Positions 49,334-58,488 of a stretch of DNA of 64,000 nt are shown piece by piece. Location of the stretch: contig NZ_SJPX01000001.1 in NCBI RefSeq assembly GCF_007860175.1, positions 496,001 through 560,000 on the forward strand. The letters are read 5' to 3'. This stretch comes from Rubripirellula reticaptiva (GTDB lineage Bacteria; Planctomycetota; Planctomycetia; Pirellulales; Pirellulaceae). The number at the start of each line of letters is the position of its first letter. Within the stretch, counting starts at the first letter, position 1. The notes beneath the pieces were generated by a model. It did no database searches and was not told where the DNA came from. It saw only the letters and a program-made list of their open reading frames with translations. The translations under genes were made by a program, and so were the position numbers.

Positions 49334-52312
49334 ATGACCGCCGAAGACCCCATCCAAACCGACGCTTCAACCGTCCATCGACCCAGTCGATCGGAAAAGG
49401 ATCAATCAGTGCGCGGCGCGATTGATGGATCAGGGATGTCGGCGGACCTAATCGCCGAAGCCAATACGGTCATCCGTGGCTCATCCCGAGCGGCATTGTC
49501 GCCGAGTGTTTCAGATCCAATCGACCGGACGCCGGCGTCCGTGGCGAAAGTTCTGCTGGGCCAACGGCTGAACCATTTTTTGCTGGAAGCCATGATCGGT
49601 GGCGGCGGCATGGGGGCGGTCTTCAAAGCTCATGACGAGCAACTTGACCGAACCGTTGCGATCAAAGTCATTCCGTTCGTTGGCGAGGACCCCGACCTGC
49701 AGCGTCGGTTTCGCAACGAGTCGCAAAGCGCGGCAAAGCTGGATCATCCACGGATCGCAAAAGTATTTGACGCTGGTAGCCACGGTCGTTGGCATTACAT
49801 CGTTTTTGAATACGTCGAAGGCACCAACATTCGCGACTGGGTCCAAACCAACGGGCCACTTTCGATCGACGAGGCTGTGTTTTATACGGTCCAGTTGGCG
49901 GACGCTTTGCAGCACGCGTCGGATCGCGGAATCGTTCACCGCGACATCAAGCCGTCGAATGTTTTGATTGCCAGCGACGGCAAGATCAAGTTGGTCGACA
50001 TGGGCTTGGCTCGCAGCGACAATTTGGAAATGAGTGGTGATATGACGGCCAGCGGAGTGACGCTGGGAACGTTCGACTACATCTCGCCCGAACAGGCGCA
50101 CGATCCGCGCGACGCCGACTTACGCAGCGACTTGTATTCGCTCGGTTGCACGCTGCACTTCATGCTGACAGGATCACCGCCGTATCCCGGCGGCACGATG
50201 CTGCAAAAGCTATTAAGCCACGGCAACGCGGCGCCACCGGATACTCGCTCGCTGCGCCCCGAAGTCAGCGGAAACCTGGTCTCGGTGATCCAGAAGATGC
50301 TGGCCAAAAAGCCTGGCGATCGGTACCAGAATGCGAATGACTTGATTGCCGATTTGCACGTCGTCGCAGCACGCGACGGACTGACGCGATCACGGCTAGC
50401 AGGTTCCATCGCTTCGGAAACTCCCAACGTACTGCTGGGCTGGCTTGAACGTCACCTGCCTTGGCTTGCCGCGGCGGCGTTGTTGGTTGCCACGGCAGCA
50501 TGGTTGCAGTTGGAATCAGCCGCCAGCCGCGAGGACATCATCATCCCCAAGTCAGCTGGCCGGCCCAGTCGCGTCTTACCGGTACGCCCGGCGCCATCCG
50601 CGTCGGCACCGTCGAATCCATCCGATGGGCCTAGCACTGCGATCGCTGGAACTGGTGCCGGCACTGTTACTCAATCCGGAATTGTCTCGCCGCAGAGCAC
50701 TGTGCTCGAACCCGGCCTGCTCGATCCCTCGTTGCCGCCTGGTCTGGCCGCCGAAACGAGTGCCGAGGCAGCGGCATTGATGATCCAGCGTTTGTCGACC
50801 GGCCAACCGCCCCGATTGACCGTCTTTCCCGTGCCAAATGAACTGACGACTTCGAATCCAGCGATGCGACCGTCGGGAACTACGGGAACCACCGGAGCGC
50901 TTGCCGAGCCCCCACCTAGCGTGCCACTGACGGCGTCTGAACAAGGAACCATCATCGATGATTTACAGAAGGCAAAATCGACCGCTTTTTCTGCACCAAC
51001 GCTTGTTCGCGTTGTAGGCCCCGAACTGGATCCCGCAATCGATCGCGACAGCAGCGGTGCCGCGATTGCTCCCTCGCTTAAACGCGCATTAGAAATTGCC
51101 AAGAAGTACCAAATCACTCACGTCGAGATTGCCGTTCCGGTTTTAATCAGCGGCCCCGTCCGCATCGATGTCGACGATTTGGAAATCACGTCGTCGGTCG
51201 GCGGCGGCAGCGTCATCGTGTTCCAGTCCCCCGAAGGCGTGACAATGGAACGCGCGAGGATGTTTTCGATCGGATCGCACCCGATCGAATTCAACGACTT
51301 GCACTTTACGTGGACCGTACCAAGCGACCAAATCGATGGCGGATCGATGTTCGAAATCAACGACAACCTTAGCGTTGTGTTGACCGACTGCAGCGTCACC
51401 ATCAACAACCCATCGCTGCGAGACGAAGTCTACGCGTTCGAGATCGTCACCGATCCTGACAAACTGCCGCGAATTCGTCGCGAACAGGGAACCGCACGAG
51501 ACATTTTCCCGCTCGTCGACATGAAACTTTACAACGTCATTGTTCGCGGCGAGATGACAATGATGCACATGGACTATGCCGCCAAGCTTTGGCTGGACTG
51601 GGACAACGGAATGCTGGCCGTGACCGATCGAATGATCGATACCGCGGGTGCTCGGCGGCCACCGCCACCGAGTGCAGGAAACATCAATTTGTCCCTGACA
51701 CGTGTGACCGCCCACGCCCCCAATGGAATCATGCGAACTCGGCTCGGTGTCAGCGGCGCCTACCCGGTTCCGACCAGCCGTTTGGCTCGCAAATGTGTCT
51801 TCATCGTCGAACCCGCATCGGCTCAGTTTGACATCGCCGGACTATCGCCGGATCAATTGGCAACTCAGTGGTTACGGATGGAAGGTTCCAGCAATGCTTA
51901 CATCGCCGACAACTCGCTGAGCGGTCCTATGCTGCGTTTATCGACCACAGACGGCCAAACCGAAACCACACGAATGAGCCAACTGTCCACCAATCCGCCT
52001 TCGTGGGCCGACGAAAACCAGCCCCGATGGTCGGTCAATTGGGTTGCACCGAGACTAACGGATAAACCAATGAACCGACGGCAACCGGCCGATTACCGTC
52101 AAGCGGAAACCTCGTCTGCGCCCGGATTTAGTGAGAGACAACTACCAACTTTGCCGGTCCTCGAAGACAATTCGTCTCGATTGTCCTCAGCAACGTTTTC
52201 CGCCCCATCAGTCGATCTGCACAATACCGACGACATCTTAAATCGAGACGTCGATTTGACTTTTGACAAGTCATCAGACTTAATGGGTGGCTGGCCAACA
52301 CTGTCACGATAG
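49334..52312 (+). CDS. PknB-type membrane serine/threonine kinase with large exported C-terminal domain
   Basis: 992 residues. Kinase domain about 75-345: glycine loop 'IGGGGMGAVFKA', K111 in 'VAIKVIP', HRD loop 'HRDIKPSNVL' (H202, D204), metal loop D-M-G, 'GTFDYISPEQA'. One membrane segment (about 368-390, 'LPWLAAAALLVATAAWL') is followed by a Pro/Ser-rich linker. The ~400-residue outer part has repeated short strands ('ITHVEIAVPVLISGPVRIDV' onward) suggestive of a beta-helix or beta-sandwich sensor. DMG in place of DFG is common in planctomycete kinases. The ligand and targets are unknown. Confidence 0.88.
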   Translation: MTAEDPIQTDASTVHRPSRSEKDQSVRGAIDGSGMSADLIAEANTVIRGSSRAALSPSVSDPIDRTPASVAKVLLGQRLNHFLLEAMIGGGGMGAVFKAHDEQLDRTVAIKVIPFVGEDPDLQRRFRNESQSAAKLDHPRIAKVFDAGSHGRWHYIVFEYVEGTNIRDWVQTNGPLSIDEAVFYTVQLADALQHASDRGIVHRDIKPSNVLIASDGKIKLVDMGLARSDNLEMSGDMTASGVTLGTFDYISPEQAHDPRDADLRSDLYSLGCTLHFMLTGSPPYPGGTMLQKLLSHGNAAPPDTRSLRPEVSGNLVSVIQKMLAKKPGDRYQNANDLIADLHVVAARDGLTRSRLAGSIASETPNVLLGWLERHLPWLAAAALLVATAAWLQLESAASREDIIIPKSAGRPSRVLPVRPAPSASAPSNPSDGPSTAIAGTGAGTVTQSGIVSPQSTVLEPGLLDPSLPPGLAAETSAEAAALMIQRLSTGQPPRLTVFPVPNELTTSNPAMRPSGTTGTTGALAEPPPSVPLTASEQGTIIDDLQKAKSTAFSAPTLVRVVGPELDPAIDRDSSGAAIAPSLKRALEIAKKYQITHVEIAVPVLISGPVRIDVDDLEITSSVGGGSVIVFQSPEGVTMERARMFSIGSHPIEFNDLHFTWTVPSDQIDGGSMFEINDNLSVVLTDCSVTINNPSLRDEVYAFEIVTDPDKLPRIRREQGTARDIFPLVDMKLYNVIVRGEMTMMHMDYAAKLWLDWDNGMLAVTDRMIDTAGARRPPPPSAGNINLSLTRVTAHAPNGIMRTRLGVSGAYPVPTSRLARKCVFIVEPASAQFDIAGLSPDQLATQWLRMEGSSNAYIADNSLSGPMLRLSTTDGQTETTRMSQLSTNPPSWADENQPRWSVNWVAPRLTDKPMNRRQPADYRQAETSSAPGFSERQLPTLPVLEDNSSRLSSATFSAPSVDLHNTDDILNRDVDLTFDKSSDLMGGWPTLSR

Positions 52313-52318
52313 ATTTGT

Positions 52319-52340
52319 CATTACAAATTTTAGTGTAATG
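52319..52340. repeat. 7-bp inverted repeat just after the kinase gene
   Basis: CATTACA (52319-52325), spacer of eight AT-rich bases, TGTAATG (52334-52340). It starts six bases after the kinase stop and 68 bases before the cytochrome start. The AT-rich stem makes an operator at least as likely as a terminator. Confidence 0.45.
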
Positions 52341-52407
52341 CAGCGACCAGATTGACCCCACCTTCACTTTCCCACCTACACGACACCGCAACCTTTGGAG
52401 CAAATGC

Positions 52408-52800
52408 ATGAAACGACTGGCAATGATTTTTGGATGTTTGGTGCTGTTTGCATCACCGACTTTCGCAACGAGTGAGTTCAGCAAACAGTGGAAGAACGAG
52501 TATCTTGGCGATGATGCTGACGAGGACTTCAAGAAGGTTGGCCGGAAAGCTGGCTGCTATGTTTGCCACGTGAAGGGCGAAGATAAAAAGAAAGTCCGGA
52601 ACGAATACGGGCAAGCATTGATGGAGTTCTTGAAGGCAGAAGACTTCCCGAAAGAATACGTCAAAGAGCATCCCGAAGAAGCCAAGGCAAAAATCCTTGA
52701 AGGCATCAAGAAAGGGAACGAAAAAAAGAGCAGCGACGGCAAGACGTTTGGCGAAAAGATTAAAGCCAACGAATTGCCCGCAACCGATTCAAAACTGTAG
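52408..52800 (+). CDS. Small periplasmic monohaem c-type cytochrome-like protein
   Basis: 130 residues with a signal peptide ('MKRLAMIFGCLVLFASPTFA'). The only cysteines in the mature part form C50-Y-V-C53-H54, a covalent haem c site. GGAG lies upstream of the ATG. The rest is highly charged and lysine/glutamate-rich, unlike a typical globular cytochrome, and no distal methionine ligand is obvious apart from M71 in 'QALMEFLKAEDF'. A terminator follows. Electron partner unknown. Confidence 0.72.
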   Translation: MKRLAMIFGCLVLFASPTFATSEFSKQWKNEYLGDDADEDFKKVGRKAGCYVCHVKGEDKKKVRNEYGQALMEFLKAEDFPKEYVKEHPEEAKAKILEGIKKGNEKKSSDGKTFGEKIKANELPATDSKL

Positions 52801-52842
52801 TTCCTAAGCATCCCGAGCACTGAACCCGAACTCGGATAGACT

Positions 52843-52879
52843 ATCCGCTCCCCGTGCACTCGGTGAGCGGATTTTTTTT
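52843..52879 (+). terminator. Rho-independent terminator after the cytochrome gene
   Basis: ATCCGCTC (52843-52850) pairs with GAGCGGAT (52865-52872), an eight-base stem. Inner CCG/CGG pairs are possible, and a run of T residues follows to 52879. This is a textbook intrinsic terminator 43 bases after the stop. Confidence 0.85.
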
Positions 52880-52962
52880 GCGCTAATAGTGCAAGTGATT
52901 TTCTCTCCATCGCGCATTCGCTTTCGCACGTTTCCCTCCCTCCTACGCCCCGAGCCTCAATC

Positions 52963-53619
52963 ATGACCTTACGTTTTTTGACTGCCGCACTTTCCTTGAT
53001 CGCAACTGTGGCTTTCGTATCCACCAGCGCGATCGCAGAATCACCAACCGAGACTAAGACTGACTTCGTTTCACTGTTCGATGGGAAATCATTTGACGGA
53101 TGGAAGAAAGCCGAAGAACACCCAGAGAGTTGGAAGATCGAGGAAGGAAAGCTGTATTGTGATGGCGAGCGATGCCACTTGTTCTACGTCGGCAAAGAAG
53201 CGCCGTGGAAAAACTTTCACTTCAGCGCCGAAGTCATGACGACACCAGGCAGCAACGCAGGCATCTATTTCCACACCAAGTATCAAGCCGAGGGATGGCC
53301 CAAGGCGGGCTTTGAATGCCAAGTCAACGTTTCACACAAAGACCCCAAAAAGACCAGCAGCTTGTACTCCGTCGTCAATGTTGCCGATCCAGGCGTCAAA
53401 GATAATGAATGGTATTTGCAAGAAATCATTGTCAACGGCAACAACGTTGTATTGAAGGTGAATGGCAAAACGATGGTCGATTACACCGAGCCCGAAGGGC
53501 AAAAAGCCGCCACCCCCGACTTCGAACGATTGCTGGGTGAAGGCACTTTCGCGCTGCAAGCACACGACCCCGAAAGCAAGGTTTACTTTCGCAATCTTAA
53601 AGTCAAACGACTGCCTTAG
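52963..53619 (+). CDS. Secreted DUF1080 / 3-keto-disaccharide hydrolase domain protein
   Basis: 218 residues with an N-terminal signal peptide ending near 'STSAIAESP'. The mature part is the concanavalin-like DUF1080 domain: 'FVSLFDGKSFDGWKKAEEH', 'WKIEEGKLYCDG', 'GSNAGIYFHTKYQ', 'EIIVNGNNVVLKVNGKTM' and 'FALQAHDPESKVYFRNLKVK'. Some family members cleave 3-keto-glycosides. It ends in the shared hairpin region with a convergent DUF1559 gene. Confidence 0.9.
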   Translation: MTLRFLTAALSLIATVAFVSTSAIAESPTETKTDFVSLFDGKSFDGWKKAEEHPESWKIEEGKLYCDGERCHLFYVGKEAPWKNFHFSAEVMTTPGSNAGIYFHTKYQAEGWPKAGFECQVNVSHKDPKKTSSLYSVVNVADPGVKDNEWYLQEIIVNGNNVVLKVNGKTMVDYTEPEGQKAATPDFERLLGEGTFALQAHDPESKVYFRNLKVKRLP

Positions 53620-53647
53620 TCGCCTGAAATCGGCGTTTGCCAAGAAC

Positions 53648-53693
53648 GACCAGTCGCGCTCACTGCGGAAACTTACTGCAGTGCCGACTGGTC
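53648..53693. terminator. Long hairpin between convergent DUF1080 and DUF1559 genes
   Basis: GACCAGTCG (53648-53656) pairs with CGACTGGTC (53685-53693), and inner CACTGC (53661-53666) pairs with GCAGTG (53678-53683). The loop holds the DUF1559 stop codon. T-runs are weak, so it may be a bidirectional terminator or an mRNA-stabilising structure. Confidence 0.55.
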
Positions 53694-54668
53694 ATAGACC
53701 TCACGGTCGGCTCTCGACCCGATCGCGTTCCGAATCGATTCATCCAAGCTTTCGCTTGCGAACTGGACCGATCCATCGCACATCAACATGTGCGCGCCGC
53801 CAGTGTGAAAACTGCTGACCGACATTTCGAGCTGTTCCTTGGGAACATCCCGCAAGTTGATTCCGTACTTCAACGACATCAACGCTTCGGAAAAGTCAGT
53901 TCCTCGGGCACGATCGAAATCGGGATGATAGAGCGAGAAGTGGTCACAAATTCCACACTCGTGCAAATCGATGTAGCGAGTCTCTGAGACCAGCACGGTA
54001 TGACTTAGCCCGTCCAGGATTCCATTGAACCGAATCGCAGGTGGCCACGGCGGCTGACTTGGATCCGACACGCAATCCGTCACGCGCAGGACACCGTTAC
54101 CGGCTTCCATTCCGCGATATCCCGACGCCGAATACGTGTCGCGCTGAACATCGCTACCGGCATTCCCCAGATAGCTGTTGAGTGCACGTCCGGTCAGCAA
54201 ATCGATCTCTTCGCCAAAATGGCTTGGGCCCGGTTGGCTAGGACATCGGTAGGTCGGAATTGCCGCTCGCGCCAACTCTCGCAAGCGATCGCTTTCGGGT
54301 GAATTGGACGTTGCCGTGCCATCGTCACCCTGCGGGGTCCGTTCCCACAGCGCGGTCTGTTCAATGAACGGCAAAATATCAGTCGTCCAGCTTTGTCCCC
54401 AGCCGCCTTTGGCGCCCCAAGGCATCGCTCGGTACGTCGATTCATAGTTGTGGATCGCCAAACCGATTTGCCGCAGATGGTTTTGACATTGGACGCGACG
54501 AGCTGCCTCGCGGGCTGCTTGAACAGCAGGCAGCAAGAGGGCGACTAAGATTCCGATGATTGCGATCACCACCAACAACTCGATCAACGTGAATGCCAAA
54601 CGGCAATTCGTTGGATGGGAATTCGCGAATCGCGAATTCTTCAATCGAAGACAATGAGGGTTCCGCAC
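53673..54668 (-). CDS. DUF1559 prepilin-like protein
   Basis: 331 residues if the GTG at 54668 is used. The frame is open to a TTG at 54773, and a TTG at 54644 gives a shorter leader, so the start is uncertain. The prepilin signal is classical: '[20 protein letters not shown]'. The C-terminus has the H-x9-DG motif in '[13 protein letters not shown]'. Pseudopilin-like exported protein, function unknown, common in planctomycetes. A 9-3-9 inverted repeat lies inside the leader coding region (54619-54639). Confidence 0.85.
   Translation of the reverse strand: MRNPHCLRLKNSRFANSHPTNCRLAFTLIELLVVIAIIGILVALLLPAVQAAREAARRVQCQNHLRQIGLAIHNYESTYRAMPWGAKGGWGQSWTTDILPFIEQTALWERTPQGDDGTATSNSPESDRLRELARAAIPTYRCPSQPGPSHFGEEIDLLTGRALNSYLGNAGSDVQRDTYSASGYRGMEAGNGVLRVTDCVSDPSQPPWPPAIRFNGILDGLSHTVLVSETRYIDLHECGICDHFSLYHPDFDRARGTDFSEALMSLKYGINLRDVPKEQLEMSVSSFHTGGAHMLMCDGSVQFASESLDESIRNAIGSRADREVYDQSALQ
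54619..54639. repeat. 9-bp inverted repeat inside the DUF1559 leader region
   Basis: GAATTCGCG (54619-54627), spacer AAT, CGCGAATTC (54631-54639). If the TTG at 54644 is the true start it lies at the very beginning of the mRNA coding region and could act on initiation. Confidence 0.4.
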
Positions 54669-54944
54669 CTGAAAAATACCTGCAGCAACTGAAACCTTCG
54701 AATCCGTAATCGAAGACTCAGTGTCATGGGTTTCCGCTGAACCGTTTGCACAGGGCCAATCCGCAGGAATCAATGCCCATGGATAAACACTCAGTGAAGC
54801 CGTTTCGGCGCTCGCGATCGGGTTCCACTCGAATCGCCTACTCCTACAGTTTTAATGCTTGTATCCCCCGAGGGAACCTTTTCCGCGAAAAATCGACAAA
54901 AACCTTTGCCGTTGGCTCGAGTCATGTCGGCAAGCCACGGGAAC

Positions 54945-55478
54945 TTATAGACCTAGCATTGTGTTGAAAATCGACTGCATCGCCGGATTGGTGCCCTTGC
55001 GAACCGTCAGCCGGTCGCCCGGTTGAAGTGAATAGTCGCACTCTGCCTTGATCGAGCTTCCATCTCGATTCATGCGGCATTCCAAAGGAATTCCTGCGAT
55101 CGAGTCCGATGAATGCCGGTACAGAGTGGCATTGATGAAGCCCATCTTCTTCTTGACGCCGGTTTGCTCTAACAGCGTGCTGACATAGACACTGCGGCCG
55201 TCGGTCGGCAGCGGCAGAATCCGAGTCGACGGATTTTCGCCCGGGACATGCAAAATTATGCTGTCGTTGGCGATCGCTTGTTTAACGGCGAAATAGACCC
55301 TTTCCGATTCCGATTCCGGCATCTGCGGTACGCCCTCGAGCCCCGTGTAGTCACCCAATTCGCCGGCTGGGTGGGAAAACGGGCTAGCTGGCAACTTGAT
55401 CGACGTACACCCCGTCGTCATCGCCAAACAGGCAAACGCCACCGCAATCGCAGCGGAGTACTTCGAATTCGAAATCAT
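54945..55478 (-). CDS. Putative lipoprotein with export-like C-terminal region
   Basis: 177 residues from the ATG at 55478 (the frame continues to 55703 without family-like sequence). The signal 'SAAIAVAFACLAMTTGC' carries a lipobox M-T-T-G-C. The mature protein ends 'YSLQPGDRLTVRKGTNP', reminiscent of the phrase found in polysaccharide-export SLBB proteins, so an envelope role is possible, although no complete domain is recognised. It is transcribed toward the DUF1559 gene on the same strand (276 bases between). Confidence 0.65.
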   Translation of the reverse strand: MISNSKYSAAIAVAFACLAMTTGCTSIKLPASPFSHPAGELGDYTGLEGVPQMPESESERVYFAVKQAIANDSIILHVPGENPSTRILPLPTDGRSVYVSTLLEQTGVKKKMGFINATLYRHSSDSIAGIPLECRMNRDGSSIKAECDYSLQPGDRLTVRKGTNPAMQSIFNTMLGL

Positions 55479-55834
55479 GGCAAAAAGTTCGTGGTTGGGG
55501 ACCTGTGCCGGCAACGCCGCTTCGGCAAGCCTGGCAAACTTTGCCGACAACCGGCAACAGGAGTTTCGTTCGGCATTCCATGCCACAAACGTGAAGCTTT
55601 CCGGCAATTCGATCCGAAAAACGCGAAAAAAGTCTAAAGGACAGCGCAAAAAGGCGATGAAACAACCAATTACCAGCGGCAAACCGGCGATTTCGGGGAC
55701 CAACTGACCAAACTGGGCAAGAAGCCTGCGGAATCATCCTTCTCCAATAACGATCCAGTCGCTATAGTGCCGGGCTTCGCTGAAAGAACATCAGATAAAC
55801 CATCGATCATCCATAGCAATCCAAGAGAAACGTC
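55479..55834. other. Intergenic region between divergent lipoprotein and rpmB
   Basis: 356 bases with no convincing gene. A small frame from 55477 (76 codons) lacks a ribosome site and homology. TATAGT at 55763-55768 could be an rpmB -10 element with a poor -35. GGCAAA-C-TTTGCC and repeated CCGGCAA words occur but form no clear structure. Confidence 0.45.
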
Positions 55835-56113
55835 ATGGCACGGCAATGTGAAGCGTGCGGCAAAAAAGTCCAAATGGGCAACCGCATCGAGACTCGCGGT
55901 AAGGCAAAGTATTTGGGCGGTGTCGGTACCAAAGTTACCGGTATCACTCGTCGTAAGTTTGTCCCCAACCTGCAACGCGTCCATGTGACGACCCCCAAGG
56001 GCGAGAACAAGACCCTGCGTGTCTGTGTGCAATGCATCCGCAGTGGTGTGGTTCGCAAGACCGTCAAAACCAAGCCATTTGACGTTGGAAATTCCAGCGC
56101 AAAGGCAAAGTAA
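55835..56113 (+). CDS. rpmB: Large-subunit ribosomal protein bL28
   Basis: 92 residues. 'CEACGKKVQMGNRI' provides the CxxC half of a zinc site and 'LRVCVQCIRSGVV' the second half, so this is the zinc-containing form of L28. 'RRKFVPNLQRV' is the central conserved block. No rpmG gene is adjacent. The gene lies alone before gatC. Confidence 0.95.
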   Translation: MARQCEACGKKVQMGNRIETRGKAKYLGGVGTKVTGITRRKFVPNLQRVHVTTPKGENKTLRVCVQCIRSGVVRKTVKTKPFDVGNSSAKAK

Positions 56114-56272
56114 GTGTGTCGGTTGTCTTGGGCGGTGATCGCAGCGCGATGTACCATCCTTGACAGAGACCCTTTCAGTTGACTGGTCGCTGATTTCAGT
56201 CCAGCTAAGTTTGCAAAGCTGGGCGTATGGAAATCGGCGGCGTTTCCTGCGCCTATTCCATGGACCAACTGC

Positions 56273-56578
56273 GTGTCACTTACTGACGAAGATGTCCGAA
56301 AACTTGCTCTTTTGGCCCGGTTGGACTTGTCCGATGCCGAGGTACAAAAGGTGCGTCCCCAGCTCGATGGGATCCTCGGATTTGTTCAGAAACTGTCAGA
56401 ACTGGACACCGATGGCGTCGAGCCGATGACGACAGCACTTGATGTCGACAATCGATGGCGAGAAGATACGCCCGTTGCCGGCCTGACTCACCAACAGGCA
56501 CTTGCCAATTCGCCATCTCATGACGACGAGTGTTTTTTGGTACCACCCGTTCTCGGCTCGGCCGGTGCACGGAAATAG
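56273..56578 (+). CDS. gatC: Aspartyl/glutamyl-tRNA amidotransferase subunit C
   Basis: 101 residues from a GTG at 56273. 'TDEDVRKLALLARLDLSDAE' and 'LDTDGVEPMTTALDVDNRWR' are standard GatC. The protein stabilises GatA in the GatCAB complex, which converts misacylated Glu-tRNA(Gln)/Asp-tRNA(Asn). gatA and gatB are not adjacent here. The antiporter gene starts 33 bases downstream. Confidence 0.93.
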   Translation: MSLTDEDVRKLALLARLDLSDAEVQKVRPQLDGILGFVQKLSELDTDGVEPMTTALDVDNRWREDTPVAGLTHQQALANSPSHDDECFLVPPVLGSAGARK

Positions 56579-56611
56579 TCGCCCGGGTCGCTCAGCGAAG
56601 GTGTGAACACC

Positions 56612-58231
56612 ATGCCAGCCGGGCCTGAATCGCTGTTACCGCCATTGGTCGCGATCACACTGGCGATCGCTTCTCGGCGAGTCATTTTGCCACTCGCGGC
56701 CGGCGTTTTTGTCGGCGCGGTCCTGCTCGCTCGGCGAATTCCTGACCATGCTTGGTGGGATTCTATCTTCGTGTTCTTTACCGCGATGCAACGGTCGGTT
56801 CTTGCGACATCGCATCTGCAGGCACTCGCGTTTAGCCTACTGCTTGGCGGCATGGTCGGCGTGCTGGAGAAAGGCGGTGGCATGCGGTCGCTGATCCAGC
56901 GACTGTCCAAACGTGTCCGCACTCGATGCGGTGCGCAGACCATGGTCGCAGCATCGGGCTTGGCGATTTTCTTTGACGATTATTCCAACACGCTTTTGGT
57001 CGGCGGAACGATGCGGACCACCGTCGATCGGTTTGGTGTGTCACGCGAGAAACTGGCCTACCTAGTCGACTCGACCGCCGCACCCGTTGCTGGACTGTCC
57101 GTCGTCAGCACGTGGGCAGCGATCGAGATCAGTTACATGGCCGAGGGGCTCAGCGCCGCTGGCGTCACCGATTCGGCGGCGGCATTCGAGATGTTCATCC
57201 AGTCGATTCCGTATCGGTTCTATCCCTGGTTGGCGATCGTGATGGTGTTCATGGTTTCGCTTTCCGGGCGCGACTTCGGCCCGATGCGGCGGTTCGAATC
57301 CGAATCGCACAACAAACGATCTGAACAAAGTAACGCTGAATCAAACGAAAATGATGACACGAACCCAGCAGCCAGTCGCTGGCTATGGTTGGCGGCCGTG
57401 CTGCCGGTGATGGCGTGCTTGAGCGCGGTCGGGATCGTTCTGTTGATCACGGGATACGCCGGCATGCCGACGCCCAAAGACGGCGACGGGCCGCTGCGAT
57501 TGGCCGGCCAATTGCTCGGCAACGGTGATTCGTACTTGGCCCTGATCGTGGGCGGTGGTGCCGGATTGCTAGTGGCAATCCGCAGCCACTTGGCGCTTGG
57601 CGGATGCGACATCAACACGGCGCTACGAGCCGCTTTGGCCGGTGCTATCCAAATGCTACCAGCCATGTTGATCCTGTGGTTCGCGTGGGCACTCTCGGGC
57701 ATGACTGAACCCGACCAACTCGACACCGGTGGCTACTTGGCAGGCGTTTTGTCGGATCGGCTGGACCCACGCATGCTGCCAACGGTGGTATTCCTCCTAG
57801 CCGGCGCAGTCGCGTTTTCGACTGGGACTAGCTGGGGCACGATGGGAATCCTAACTCCGCTTTCGATTTCGCTGGCTCTAAAACTCGACCCTAGCGGCGA
57901 TCCAGCCGGCGCGATCGCGCTGACGACCTGCGGCGCGGTACTGGCCGGTGCAATTTTTGGTGACCACTGCTCACCGATCTCCGACACGACCGTCCTATCA
58001 AGCCGAGCCAGCGGCTGTGACCATCTCTCGCACGTTCGAACGCAAATGCCATACGCCATCGCAGTCGCGATCGTTTGCATCGTTACCGGCACATTGCCAG
58101 CCGCGGTCGGAGTATCGCCATGGATTTGCCTGGCCGTTTCGTCGATCATCTTAGCAGCGGTGCTGTTTCGATTCGGCCAATCACCCATCGTTGCTAGCAA
58201 AGCAGAGCTTGAAACGATTGCACCGGATTGA
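56612..58231 (+). CDS. NhaC-family Na+/H+ antiporter
   Basis: 539 residues from the ATG at 56612 (GAAGG upstream; a GTG at 56603 is an alternative). About 11-12 hydrophobic segments. 'LAIFFDDYSNTLLVGGTMR' carries acidic residues in the transport core typical of the family, as does 'IFGDHCSPISDTTVLSS' near the C-terminus. A hydrophilic loop at about 235-250 separates two halves. Sodium/proton exchange for salt or pH homeostasis is the likely role. Amino-acid/malate-type NhaC relatives are possible. Confidence 0.88.
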   Translation: MPAGPESLLPPLVAITLAIASRRVILPLAAGVFVGAVLLARRIPDHAWWDSIFVFFTAMQRSVLATSHLQALAFSLLLGGMVGVLEKGGGMRSLIQRLSKRVRTRCGAQTMVAASGLAIFFDDYSNTLLVGGTMRTTVDRFGVSREKLAYLVDSTAAPVAGLSVVSTWAAIEISYMAEGLSAAGVTDSAAAFEMFIQSIPYRFYPWLAIVMVFMVSLSGRDFGPMRRFESESHNKRSEQSNAESNENDDTNPAASRWLWLAAVLPVMACLSAVGIVLLITGYAGMPTPKDGDGPLRLAGQLLGNGDSYLALIVGGGAGLLVAIRSHLALGGCDINTALRAALAGAIQMLPAMLILWFAWALSGMTEPDQLDTGGYLAGVLSDRLDPRMLPTVVFLLAGAVAFSTGTSWGTMGILTPLSISLALKLDPSGDPAGAIALTTCGAVLAGAIFGDHCSPISDTTVLSSRASGCDHLSHVRTQMPYAIAVAIVCIVTGTLPAAVGVSPWICLAVSSIILAAVLFRFGQSPIVASKAELETIAPD

Positions 58232-58488
58232 AATCCCTACAAGTGGCGATGCGTCAAACAAGCTCTACCAAGTCGATCAAGAACAACTTTCGATCAAAAA
58301 AGACGTCGTGGGTTAACAACCGTGCAAAGGACTTTGCCGAGGTGAAACCTACCGTGAAACCAACAAGTCAAATCCATGCGGTCAAACGCGGCGGAAGTGG
58401 CATCGATCTTGCACCGTAATTCACCAGCGATTACGGAAACAGCTAGGCACCGTTGCTGGTGGCGGAAATTGAAATCAAAGGATGAACC

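Noticed and set aside
55477-55707. 76-codon forward frame in the gap before rpmB
   Set aside because: No ribosome site or homology; starts on the base next to the divergent lipoprotein start.
58228-58419. 63-codon frame after the antiporter
   Set aside because: Starts with TTG overlapping the antiporter stop, no family likeness; basic composition alone is weak evidence.
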